Assembly (NCBI RefSeq): GCF_963675165.1
Contig: NC_087379.1
Coordinates: 7,532,339 to 7,596,338 of the forward strand
Reading direction: 5' to 3'
Origin: Halichondria panicea
Lineage: Eukaryota > Porifera > Demospongiae > Suberitida > Halichondriidae
Length of the DNA stretch: 64,000 bases
This document shows, piece by piece, positions 34,401-46,900 of the stretch (its first letter is position 1; every line of letters begins with the position of its first letter). Under the pieces are notes generated by a model, which had not been told where the DNA came from, ran no database searches, and saw only the letters and a program-made list of their open reading frames with translations. The position numbers were made by a program, and so were the translations under genes.

Positions 34401-36579
34401 CCGTCCTTGTCGAATCCCATGACGATGGTTGCTACGTCAGGTGAGCAAACCTCCAATGGATTTCGACCCTTCTTGTTAGTCTTGAACATCTCTGAACCTT
34501 CTTGTACTAGGAAGCACGGAATAACCGCCTTCAGCTGCTGACCAGGCAACCTGTCTTTCACCTGGTAGAGGGGGAGGGGCATACGTGTATGTTCACAGTA
34601 CAATCTAAGCACAGTGTACACATGATGGGTAAGTACATGTAATAATGCGACACAGCGTTCAATTTGAATATGTTTGAACGGCTATAACTTTAGTTCCGAT
34701 GGTCCGATCACATTAATTTCACGATTTTTTTAAAACTTAGAGAAAGGCGTTTCAGATGATGTGTTAAAATCAAAGGTCTAATTTGGGCTTGATTTTCACA
34801 AAATACCATGGTATCTTCCCGAAAATAGAAAATTATGGCCAGTTTCCAATTTGGGATTTGAGCATACCATCTGAAAGAGCTATTTCTAAGCTTTCAGAAA
34901 ATCATAAAATTGTTGAATTTGGATCATCAGAACTCTAGTTACAGAGCTAACTCTAGGACTCTAAGGCCCTGCGTTAACTAGAGCATCTTTGAACAGCCAC
35001 AACTTTTAGCATTCCTACTAGCCTACCTTCTTGAGTTGAGGAGTCTCTTGTGTGAGGTTGTCCACTGTCTCCTTGACCACGGCCATGTGAAGAGCTGTGT
35101 CTCCATCACTGTCTAGAATATTCATGTCTACCCCGAACCCCACCAGTCTCTCAATGATACGAGCGTGACCTTGGTGGACAGCAAGATGAAGTGCTGTCTG
35201 ACCTTGGTTGGTCTTAGCATTGAGATCACACTGCACCTGTTGGGGGAGAGAGGTCAGATTATAATGGCCACACCTGAAGAAAGTTAAACTGCAATAAAAG
35301 CCAGGCACAAGGTCCCAAATTAATAATTATATAATGTAGATTTTAACAACTCCTCAACAAAGGCCACTGTATAATAACTTAAAATTGTCACATAATTATC
35401 TGTGCAATATAAAGGCTTTCAACTAAGTTTTGAACTTTCCATTCTTGAAAATTCTTGAAAATTGTGTAGTGCTCTACTACATGTAAGACCATATCTACAG
35501 CCAGTCACTCACCACTTCAGCGAAGGCAGTGACAACGTCCAGGTGATCATTAAGTGCTGCAAGGTGGAGGGGAGTGTACCCGTCGTCCTTGAGCAGGTTG
35601 ATGTGCTCCACAAACCGACGATTGAAGTGCTCCACAGCTCTGTAGGGGGGATAAGAGTGTGGATTATACATGCAGTGTATACTAGGGCCTTGATATGATC
35701 ATTTTACTGTTTTCGGAGCTAACTTTGAGAGACCATAATTTGAGTTAGAAACGTCTAATCTTAAAACCAGGAATGCACTCCTGTTAAAACAAAACATACA
35801 CAGTCATATCTATATTAAAGCCAGCTACAAAACACAACTTTTATTTTCGTACTCCATGTTATATACACACAATTGACGGGATCTGCCATGTCACATGATC
35901 AAGCACTCACGGTAGGAACCCAATACGAGCAGCCTCGTGGATTGGTGTGAATAGTCTGAAGTTGAGGAGGGTGGGGTCTGCTCCAGCGTCCAATAGGATC
36001 GTCACACTCTCATTCTTCTGTGCGAGGACAGCGCAGTGAAGTGCAGTATCTCCATCGGAATCCTGTGTGGTGTGTGTGTGGTGTGGGTGTGTGTGTGTGT
36101 GTGTGGTGTGTGTGTGTGTGTGTGTGTGGTGTGGGTGTGTGTGTGTGTGTGGTGTGGGCGTGTGTGTGGGGAGGTGATAATAGGAGGGTAGTAGATAATC
36201 AGCTGCCATGATTTAGACTGCCCAGTCTTCCCCCACATATCATATCTTACTGCATGCTCTGCCTCACCTGCTCATGGAGCTTGATGTTGGGATGGTTGGC
36301 TAGCTTCCTCAGCACACTGTAGTGGCCCTTGACAGCTGCTATGATGAGAGGGGACACCCCCTTAGAATTCTTAGAGTTGACATCAGCTCCAGCATCGATA
36401 AGAATGGTCGTGGCTTCATCTTTATCACTATACGGACAAATAATATCAATTAATGGCGTACAAGATAAAACTGGGCCAGCCATTAATTTTGACTACAGGT
36501 AATGGCATTCGTAGCTAGTACTTAGAGCTACAGTTCACCTGTAAGCACAGAGATGCAGTGGTCTGTCACCATCTTCATC
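31440..36579 (-). CDS. Mind bomb-like ankyrin and triple-RING protein, 5' end missing
   Basis: Exons from the 5' side: 36579-36539, 36427-36268, 36062-35911, 35639-35513, 35236-35027, 34561-34401, 34093-34062, 32655-32563, 32345-32215, 32102-32000, 31853-31788, 31633-31440. They total 1,470 nt and read without interruption to TGA (489 aa). Ankyrin part: DEDGDRPLHLCA, ILIDAGADVNSKNSKGVSPL, DSDGDTALHCA, DDGYTPLHLAALNDH, NQGQTALHLAVHQGH. RING 1: CFLCEAP...CGHAVMCAECA...CPIC. RING 2: VCVMCNEEE...CDHTFCPECA...CFEC. RING 3: CPICLTEPKNTAFLCGHQTC...CPVC, ending HRIQLFQ, all like Mind bomb E3 ubiquitin ligases, which act in Notch-ligand endocytosis. N-terminal MIB/ZZ exons and the ankyrin exon seen at 120-230 are absent upstream, so it is either a 5'-truncated copy or has an unseen first exon. 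Confidence 0.75.
31636..31682 (+). repeat. TG microsatellite
   Basis: Run of TG dinucleotides with interruptions directly upstream (in the minus direction) of the last RING exon. Confidence 0.8.
33053..33960 (-). pseudogene. Duplicated RING1-RING2 exon cassette, frame damaged
   Basis: Second copy of the linker, RING1 and RING2 exons lying upstream of the intact set: linker 33861-33960 (100 bp against 93), RING1 33488-33618, RING2 first half 33273-33375, RING2 second half 33053-33122 (70 bp against 66). The 7-bp and 4-bp length changes break the frame. Joining 34062 directly to the intact linker at 32655 restores phase, so this cassette is probably skipped. Confidence 0.7.
36064..36172 (+). 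repeat. TG-rich microsatellite
   Basis: Long TG/GTGGTG tract in the intron next to the ankyrin exon 35911-36062. Confidence 0.85.
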
Positions 36580-36899
36580 CTATACAATAAGGTATTAGTT
36601 TGTGAATAACTTAAACATTGTGACACCCACCCACATACTACCAAACAGCTACTGGATGCTCCCCAACACAAGACCTGATTTTTCGACGGCCATAATTTTA
36701 ATACTGTTGCTCCAATGTGTTAAAAATTTTATAATTTTTTCTAAAAGCTTAGAAAGAGACCTTTCAAATGGTGTGTTTCAATCCGAAATTTCGTTGGGGC
36801 CCTAGGGTTTCACTTTATATAATACAACTGCAGATACAGACTATCCAGGCACTAGATTTAAACACTTGTTAGCTGTGTAGTAACCAAGGTATGAAGGTT

Positions 36900-37196
36900 C
36901 AGAGTACATAGTCACCGTGTTTCTCGTAGATGATGGTAGGGCTCCACTAGGTTGTAGTTGACACACTCTACCAATCCCATCCTCGCCTTGACCTCCTCTT
37001 CACACACTCTAATTAAAAGAAGGAATATTCAAATGACAACCGACTTATACGCCTGCATGTACAGTGAGCAAATGGTAGCAATGAAATGTGACTTCCCAAC
37101 AGAAGTAAATCTGCTATTAGCTACTACATTCTCGTAGATGATGGTAGGGCTCCACTTGACACACTCCACCAATCCCATCCTCGCCTTGACCTCCTC
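36900..37196 (-). repeat. Short direct duplication of an exon-like block
   Basis: TTCTCGTAGATGATGGTAGG ... CCAATCCCATCCTCGCC occurs at 36918-37005 and again, 10 bp shorter, at 37127-37195. The first reads EEEVKARMGLVECVNYNLVE on the minus strand. No family recognised. A further minus-strand block at 37437-37520 reads DAFVSQKYVILYLATLYESL. Their gene is unknown. Confidence 0.4.
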
Positions 37197-37596
37197 CTAC
37201 ATAACTAGCTCACGTTAACAACCACTTGTAATTAAAGTGGCCAGATTGTAAATGTGTACATTTTAAAGGGCTAGTATTGAGACAGTACTCGTCACCTCAG
37301 TGACAATGGCATGGAGGTGAACTTGGCACACACCTCACGCACTGTACAACACTGTAACATTGAAACAGTAGCACATAGTCATGTCACACAATTCATGTGT
37401 ATGATAAATGCATTATCAGTCCTTGAGGTCATTGTTATGAGGGGGCTTGTAAGCTAAGCTCTCGTACAATGTAGCCAGGTAGAGGATCACATACTTCTGA
37501 CTCACAAATGCATCCCTAGTATAAATTAGGAGCATTCAAATTCTACTCACAAGTATGGATCCATCACAAAACAGATTATGTTACGCTACACATGTA

Positions 37597-37698
37597 CTAT
37601 GTAAGTTTACCATTCTCTTGGCAATGTTTGAACACTTTACTAGCAATGTCATATTTCCTCATTCTTAGGAGTAGTTTCACAAGAGCTCTGTAAGTTGC
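37597..37698 (-). pseudogene. Extra terminal death-domain exon fragment next to gene B
   Basis: Reads ATYRALVKLLLRMRKYDIAS then KVFKHCQENGKLT-stop, about 280 bp beyond gene B's own stop. Its ending (KLT) and the LLLR..KY motif match the end of gene A, not gene B. It could be a relic or an alternative last exon. Confidence 0.6.
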
Positions 37699-37980
37699 AC
37701 CAGCATGCAGGGTCTCTTCTCTTCTTGGCTGGTTTGGTGATTTGGTAAAGATCGCCAATTCTATTATTGCTAGTTACACAATGTTTTACAGATAATGAAG
37801 GCATAATTAATAACAATCCTGACAGTACACTCCCACCATAAAAATGTGACTCACAATTCATAGTCAGATTATGGTATCAAAAAAATACGATACAAAAACA
37901 CCACAAAATATTATGTGCATTCAAACTCTACTAACCAGCACCACGGACGATCACAAAACAAATAATACACTACACATGTA

Positions 37981-40900
37981 CTATGTATTCTCTAGGCAAT
38001 GTTTAAACACTTTACTTGCAATTTCGTCTGTTCTCATATTTTGGAGTACTTTAATAAGAGTTCTATATGTTGCAGTAGCTGGGTTTCTACTCTGCCACAG
38101 GGACAAGCATTGCATCATGGCCGTTCGTGTGTCATACAAAACTAGAAACCGCCTCACATCAGCTTGCTCAGGAGGAGTGAGTCCCAACGCTAGAGAGTAC
38201 ATTTCCACGTTGTCGAAGTAAGCGGCCAAATATGCGAACTCTTTTCTATCAATCTTGTTGTTGAGTAGAGGGTGTTCAATGTCTATCCTCTCTGCCAGGC
38301 CTGTAGTGTGGATAGGGTGAGCTAGGTCAACATGGTGTGGATTGCAATACAATGACAATACATAGCTCAGAGGAGGTACGACACAGCAAAGAAGCCTAGA
38401 GTCTGACTCTCATGCAGAGAAGTATGGCTCCTGGGGGAGTAGGATCCCAGAGTCAGCTAACACAGACAAACCAGACACAATTCTATAGCTTTCCCAGAGT
38501 CTTATGTTTCAAATAATAGCCGCGTTTAGATTGCTAGTACGCAAAAAGCTTTTTAGGTTTAGCTCGCGCTTTTTCTGCGAAACAAAGACTTCTTTGCAAA
38601 ATCTGCCAAATTTTAAGCCTTAGTTTTAATGCTACAAGTTTCCCTACGTACAAATTGTGATGCCTAAATCACCAGGTAAGCCAAACTGAGCAGTGATAGA
38701 CACACACAGACAGACAGACTGACAGACTGACAGACTACTGTAACCGAGGCGCGTAGGTTAATTATACTTACCACCATGAGTGAGATGACAAATATCAGGA
38801 GAGATGTCGCTGGTAGCTTTTGTCTGTAAAGAGAAATCAAATATTAGCTACTTGTGTTTATAACGTAGAGGATAGAACATGTACTGCAACAATTTATACA
38901 AAATAAAGCTTTTAATTGTAATATAGTTGATAGTTGCCAACCTTAATGGTTGCTGCAATGTCCCCACGAGCAATGGCGGGAGACTCTAGTGCTCTAACAA
39001 GGGCAGACCAGGAGGGGGGAGGAGAGGAGCGCTTCACCCAGTGTGTCAGCATGGCCTCAAAGCACGGCTCAACCCAGCGATAGTCCTTCTCAAGACTCTG
39101 TATGACACACAGTGAAACACAGTATTAAATACTTAGTAAGAGCTCAACATTACGTTGCTATAGTAACCTGTTAAATAGGTTGGTACTTCATACAAGACCA
39201 CACCAAATATGCAGAGTCAGCATTGCTATAGATACCTCATTCTAAAAATGTAATATTTAAATGCTCACTATTCAACCATTAAATAACCGCAGCAGTCAAT
39301 TAAATAGTGCACACACATAATTAGGACTACACTGGGAGAATACACTCAAGGTGGTGGAGGAACACATTCTTAAGGTCTCACATTCCTAGTTGCATAGTCA
39401 ATGTCCAGCTCTATAGCCAGGCTGTACCAGTCAGAGCGTATCTCTTTGATCACTTCCTTCACATCTGCAAACAGCTGATCAGTTTCAGAGCTGGAGGTGT
39501 TCTCTGTAACAATTGATTAAATTATACATGTACAGTACACACGTAAAAGCGTCATAATTATAATCTGCATACAAGCTCTAACATTATTCTCACCAACACT
39601 CTCTTTGAGGCAGTGGTACACGGTGAAGAAATGCTTCTGGTTCTTGGAGATCTCACAACTGATAAAGCCATTGAAGTGACTATTTGACTTGACTTCCAAT
39701 TCATTTTCAGTCCCACTAATTCTGGGTCTTCTCTTGCTCCACTCGAAAGAGAGGCTGTTGTCCCTCATCTCTCGCTTAGAGGCAAAGGGCAGGGCAAGGA
39801 GGAACACATCATCCCCGAGGCTGACTTCCTGTAATTTATTAAAGATACAGAAATGATATAGGTCACTGTATGTATGAAGAATTAAAATGCTATAGTACAC
39901 GTATGCACTAGAGTTCACTTACTTCTGCGAACCAGCATTCTTGGTGAGGACTCAGAGAGACTTTGCTGGTGCAGCATTTAAAGCAGGGATCAGCTCCAGG
40001 TGTGAGGAGACAAAGCTTAGAACCATCTTCATGTTTGCCACAGTAGCAGTCAAAGGCAATGATTGGAGTGAGTAGTGGACTGATGTCCTTCATCACCAAC
40101 AGGAGGGTTGAGAGGATGTAGGAACAAAGCTCGTGCATCGTGTGGTCTCTGTCCTGTCGAATAATCCGTATCTCATAGCAATCGACGAGAGCGATAAGGG
40201 TAACAAAATGCTTGGCAGATTCGTCAATGTGAAAGGAGACGAGATTTCTCTTTACTGAGGTATCAGTGGCAAGTTTCCAAGACATGCCCAGAATTCCAGT
40301 ACTCCCCCTTGAGACCAATTCACTGATCATGGCGCAAAATACTCCAATGGGAACGTATTGGGGTTTGAATGTGATTTTGATTGGAGAGGGTGTATCAATG
40401 CCAGTGGGGGGTGATTTCGTTAGTTCCTCGCGAGATGCACACTTGAGAATAGCGGGGATGAAATATGTCGTTTCAACTTCTTCTGTGGTATGGTCTTCCT
40501 CCACTGTAGTGATTTTGGCCAAAAGGTGAGAATGCTCGAGTAGTATCAGCAGCTTCTCAACAGGGATCAACTGGTCTTTCTTCACCCCCTGGTTTTCCTC
40601 CGAATGGCATCGAGTGATTGTTTTTAGTAAGAATTGACCCTTGAGTATCCAATTTTTTCTCTCATTATCATTGAACTGAATATTGCCCTCTTCAGAATGG
40701 ACCTCCAGTAGCGGCTTGACAACGAAAACACTGAGGCTGTTGAATACCACTTGGGGGTTGCAAATGACAAAGTTTCCAAACCAACCATCTTTGTCTTTGA
40801 TCTCTGGATGATATATCAAAGCTCCGACAAATCGATCAAGGTACCAAACGGTGAATCGAACTTCCTTCTCTGTCATCTTCAACCCCTCGGTACCGATACG

Positions 40901-43900
40901 AATGCATTCTTCCATAGACACAATGTCATACTCTTTTCTCAGTACAACTCCCAACAAAAGCTGTTGTGGGCGAATTCGAAGCTTGGCATCTTTGAAATAG
41001 CTACTAAACATGCCATAAAGATGTTCACGAAGAGGTTCCATATCAGAATCAGTGCCTTCGTAGTTGTCGACTGCTATGAACTTCTTGTCTTTTGGGTTTG
41101 AAAGTAATTTCTCAAACTTGCTGGTAATCTTGCTCACAGCTTCGTTTTTCTCTGTCAACTTTTGCTCTAAGCGGTCTTGGACATCTTTCTTGAAAGTGTC
41201 TGAGTTGAGGTGTTGGCTGACTGTTTGCTCAATGGCGGCCATGTCTTCTGCACTGACGTTAGCAGGCTCATCACTCTTCAGTTGAGTCAAAATGTTCCGA
41301 ATTGCTTTCTTTTGTTCGTGTTCATTTAGGCTCTTGTCGGCAGTGGTACTATCGCTCTTGCTGACAGTGGTGCTATCGCTCTTGCTGGCAGTGGTGCTAT
41401 AGCTCTTGCTGGCAGTGGTACTATCGCTCTTGCAGGCAGTGGTGCTATCGCTCTTGTCGGCAGTGGTGCTATCGCTCTTGCTGGCAGTGGTCTTGCTGGC
41501 AGTGGTACTATCGCTCTTGCTGGTAGTGGTCTTGCTGGCAGTGGTGCTATCGCTCTTGCTGGTAGTGGTCTTGCTGGCAGTGGTACTATTGCTCTTGCTG
41601 GCAGTGGTACTATCGCTCTTGCTGGCAGTGGTGCTATCGCTCTTGTCGGCAGTGGTGCTATCGCTCTTGCTGGCAGTGGTCTTGCTGGCAGTGGTACTAT
41701 CGCTCTTGCTGGTAGTGGTCTTGCTGGCAGTGGTGCTATCGCTCTTGCTGGTAGTGGTCTTGCTGGCAGTGGTACTATTGCTCTTGCTGGCAGTGGTACT
41801 ATCGCTCTTGTCGGCAGTGATACTATGGCTCTTGCTGGCAGTGGTACTATCGCTCTTGCTGGTAGTGGTACTATGGCTCTTGTCGGCAGTGGTACTATGG
41901 CTCTTGCTAGCAGTGGTACTATCGCTCCTGCTGGCAGTGGTACTATCGCTTTTGCTGGCAGTGGTACTATCGCTTTTGCTGGCAGTGTTACTATCGCTCT
42001 TGCTGGCAGTGGTTTTGCTGGCAGTGGTACTATCGCTTATGCTGGCAGTGGTACTATTGCTTTTGCTGACAGCTTTTGTGGAGGCACAACATTTCTCGTA
42101 GAGAAGATTGACTTTGATTTGCATTGCCAGTTCATCCTTGAAAGTACCTATGAGGGTAGCAACAGGCTTTAGGGCAGTGAAGTTAGCAGAGCCCAGTTTA
42201 CTAAACTGCTCTCTGTCAATATCCGAGTCAATCTTGGTATGGTGGCTGATAGCTGACAGGATTTGAGAGAGCGTTTCTCTGCTTGTGTACGTTGAATCGT
42301 ACGGTGTGATCCTGTCTTTTCCTCGTTCGTAGGAGACTTGACACATGTCATCGAGGTCTTTGTCCAGTCGAAAGAATACTAGGAAAATCCCTGCACCTTT
42401 GCTTAGAAAAGGAAACATCTCCACGAATCCAGGCTGCCCACCTATATCGACCAGATTGAGTAGAACTTTGTTCAGCAGCTCTTTAGTGTACTCTCCTGAA
42501 CCCACAATACCCTGGAGTCTCGAGACAACCTTTCCAACATCTACAGTGGTCACTTTCACGACCTTTTCCGGTGGTTCTGGTGTTGGTGATACCGGTGTTG
42601 GTGACATCGTTTCTTTGGGTACAGTAGCAGTTTCATCGATCTTGAGTTGAGTTAGCTTCTTTGGGTCAGTGGTTTCTTTTTTGGGGTGTTCCTTAGGTGT
42701 ACTAGTATCGCTGACAGTGCTGTCTTCAATAGGTTCACAGGACATAAGGTAGGAGAAGATAAACTGTGTTTCTTCCTCTAGACTTGAAGATGCTTTGAAT
42801 TCAAGCTTTGTTCCAGATTTGTCCACAAAGGCCAATACTTGTTCACACTCGGCTAGTAATGTACTGCAACGTTTCCTTTGATCTTCGGGCAGCAAAGACA
42901 GATTAGTGATGGATCCAACAAGCCGCTGTCGAGTGGTCGTTTTGCCAAGACCCGAGGGACCAATGAAGTACGTCTTGAGATAATGTAGCTCTATAGTGCC
43001 ACTTGTGTCGGCCATCATCTCATCCAGTTTTTTTAAGTAGGTTCGGTTTTGAATATCTGTAAAAAAGTAAACAATCGGTAATATTATTGAACCAAAGTAG
43101 TGGTAAATAATTATTATTTTTTGGCACATTTTTATATCAAAATTGAGGTCCGATTGATATAAATAATGAAAGCACCGCAGGTGCTGATGCCTCGGTGGAG
43201 GTGCCAAGCTACATAACATAAAGCTACTAATAGCTAGGTTTTATACACAGATTGATATAAATAATGAAAGCATCGTGGGTGCTGATGCCTCGGTGGAGGT
43301 GCCAAAGCTACATAACATAAAGCTACTAATAGCTAGCTTTTATACACACATTGATTATAATTATCATGATAAACATTTTTAATTTTGCTGCGCAGAATAC
43401 ACAATCACAGGGAAACTCAAATAGTGGGTAATGATCGACGATGATTGTTGTTAAAAACGATCGATGCCAAAAGTTCAAGTCTAAAATTAATGGCTGCAAG
43501 TCAGCAGAGCCTTCTAGCTCTCTTCTCGCTACCAATAGCTAGCGTTCTAGTGCAGAGCTAACTACTAAGTAGAGTAGCAACACTCGGTAAACAAGTTTGG
43601 CTACGTGCTCTTCTGAAAAGGCATTCCAAGTAAGCAAAACTAGGCATAATTCGAGAACGAAGCTTTATTTTGCAAATCCACAAATATGAATCTATGACTA
43701 GAAGCCTATAGAAACTCTTACTTGCATTTCATTGATCCTTGAGCAGCTCTAACAGTCTACACACAAACACACTAGCTACCCTATACCTCGCTTGTACTCA
43801 ACAGTGCAGTCTAGGAGAGACGTGTACAAGCATGCATGCATGATGGTCACAATTTATAGGGATTCTTCTCTGTTGTGATTTCAATATTAATACCGGTAAT

Positions 43901-46900
43901 TACGGATAGAGTCGAATAGCTACTTAGTAGAGGGCTTAGGCGGAGGGTGGTTATCACCTGACATGTAGTAACATGTGTACATGTACTTACGTTGGGTCAA
44001 TTGCTGACAGATTTGATGAGCTGTGTCTCCTTTCCCCAATCTCAGTGCGATATCCAGTAGAGCTCTGTAAGTTGCTTGTGAAGGATTATGTTGTTTCCAG
44101 ATTTGCAAGCACTTCATCATGGCTGCTTGAGTTCCACGTGGTTGGTTCACATCGGCTTGTTCAGCAATAGCTAGCCCCATTGCACTCGAATAAAGTTCCA
44201 CATCATCAAAACATAAGGCCAATTCGGGAGTATCAGGGTCATCTATTTCACTGTTGAGTTGCTCGTCAGTCAGATTGTATTGCTCTACTAGTTCTTGAAG
44301 AGTGACTCGTTTAGCGGATGGTCCTATAATTATATTGATTAGTGGTGTGAACAATTACCATAACACCAATGCAGCTAAGCTTACATACTCAATATTGGAG
44401 ACATAATGATGGTAAGATATGGGGCAGGTGAATTATCTGCAGTATAGAATAATTATGCCTATTAAGTAAGTAAATTATATTCTTTTGCAGAATGAGTAAC
44501 TGAGTCTGAGTTTGGTAAATTACCAGCTGACGTAAGCTAGTTCAGATTATAGTGAGACAAGAACTGTGTTTGGTACAGTAGCGTCACTGTACTTTATATT
44601 GACCGCTACTGTAGAACACTTCCACACACAATATTATAGTTATAGTCTTGTTCCTGCTGACATACCTAATTTAGAAGGCACCTCTTCTCTGACTGTATCA
44701 GGGTCCTGTGAAGAGCAATATAATATAATACATATTCCACGCTTCAATTATCCATGCAATGCACGTGTACTAGAATACTAATCGATACTGTACAATATGT
44801 ACACCTATAGCTTGAATGCTAACAACACCTCTTGATCATCACCACAGATACTAACATGTGCCACAACAATATACAATAATAGGCTATACCGAAAAGGAAG
44901 GGGACCAGGCCTCCCTGTGTAAATGGTTGAAACACGTTATGATTTCGCGCTCGCGAATATTTCGTTTTGACCGTACTCTGGTTGTTATTTCAACTATTTC
45001 TAGCTCTCTTATCCACCAGCGATCACTCAGGGCTGGGAGGTACTGTAGAGAAGTAAGTTTACATCACCATGACCACTGACAAGCTCTAAGTCCGTTGTCT
45101 TTACTCTGTTTTTAATTTTTTTTCACTATGTTATTCATTGCAAATTTGATTTCACAGTTTATACAACAGCATGTGGTTGTGACGGAGGGTTGAAGAAACG
45201 CCTACTACTGTTTTAAGTGGAGTTGCGTACTCTTCCTCTTGGTGAAAGGTTGATTAATGTGTTTTTGATGAATGTTACAGTATTTGTAATTCAGGAACAA
45301 CAACCTCTTAAACTAAAACACTTATGATCAATGCAGAGGAGGCTAATTGTACCTCCTCTGTGATCAGTGTGTGCATTATTGAGGTATGGACTCACATGTG
45401 ATTCAGTAGCTTCCTCCAGCAGCTTTATTACTGAAGGGTTAGAGGAAAATGATTCCTTGGCCATCGTCAGAGCAGTATATCCATCCTGTGATGATGATCA
45501 TATGAAGGGATGAGACGTACATTGTAAAGAGGTAAAGTGGTCTAATGCGTATGACATGTACTTTGCTGACAGAGCGATACTGGCAACGGTAATAGCACGT
45601 TAAGAGTTATCTGTTAAGGTACAAATGACAGCTCTGTTCAGTCATTAACTACTGTGAGAGGTATAGGTGTACAGTACATGTAAAGTTGTTCATTAAGTAT
45701 AACTACGCAACTATGTACTCTATAAAGTACATGTGCTCACATTATTAGTGCAGAGAGGGGAAGCCCCTGCTGAGAGAAGCTCCTTTACAGCATCTTCCTC
45801 TCCATAGTGGGCTGCCTCCATGAGTGGAGTGTCCCCATCCTGCAGGAGTGGAGACAGTGACAACACAATATGAATGTACACTGAACAATACAGACATTCA
45901 CTGCTCTACATTTCCAACCACATCCTAGAGTGAGAACACAAGCACAACAACCTCGTACAGTACATAAAAAATTAAAACCGGCTGGGGCATCAGTTTAAAG
46001 CACTAAGGAAATGTACAGTCATGCATGTGATTGTCAGTACATGCACTTAACAATGATGTACAGTACACCTACAACTGCATGTATATATACGTATGTACGT
46101 CACAGAAAATTTAGCAAATCAGACACCCTACAAGAGTGAGAGCATACAGTAACTTTTGAAAACACATCTGTGCGATAGACCATAAATAAAGTAAAGGAAA
46201 GGGATTAATTGGCATTATAATTTAATAGAGTGGTTGCATCTGACATCATCCACCCACGCACAAAAGTACAAACACTAACTCTACATGTAGCCTTTCAGCA
46301 AGCTAGCTCGTAGTTGAGCGATGGCAGATTAAAATCCACACACAAACCAAAATAATACTCCCACCCAATTCAATTCGATGGAATTCTTGTCAACAGTTAT
46401 TCGATCAGCATAGAAGTGAGTTTAAGGCAATGTCCATGTATAATTATAATTCCTAAATGATTAATAATGCTGCCTATAGACACATCAGTTTAGTATCAGA
46501 TACTCACCATGTTAGCAACGTCCACCACGGCTCCTGAGGAGAGCAGCTCTCTAATACAGTCAGTTTGACCTCTATTGGCTGCCGACATGAGTGCAGTCCA
46601 CCCATTCTACAAGAGTGAGAGCATACAGTAACTTTTGACAACACATCTGTGTGATCATAGTTACACTTATTTTTTGGAATTTACCATTTGCCCCAAACTG
46701 AGTGTGCAGTGAGCGTAGTTTACAGCGCCCAAATCAACTTTTGATTGGGTAGGTATTAAATTTATAGCATGACAGCAAAAATAGACTTTCACAGCTTTAT
46801 TTTAAGGCAATGTCCATGTATAATTATAACTCCTATAGACCATCAGTTTAGTATCAGATACTCACCTTGTTAGCCAGGTCCACCACGGCTCCTGAGGAGA

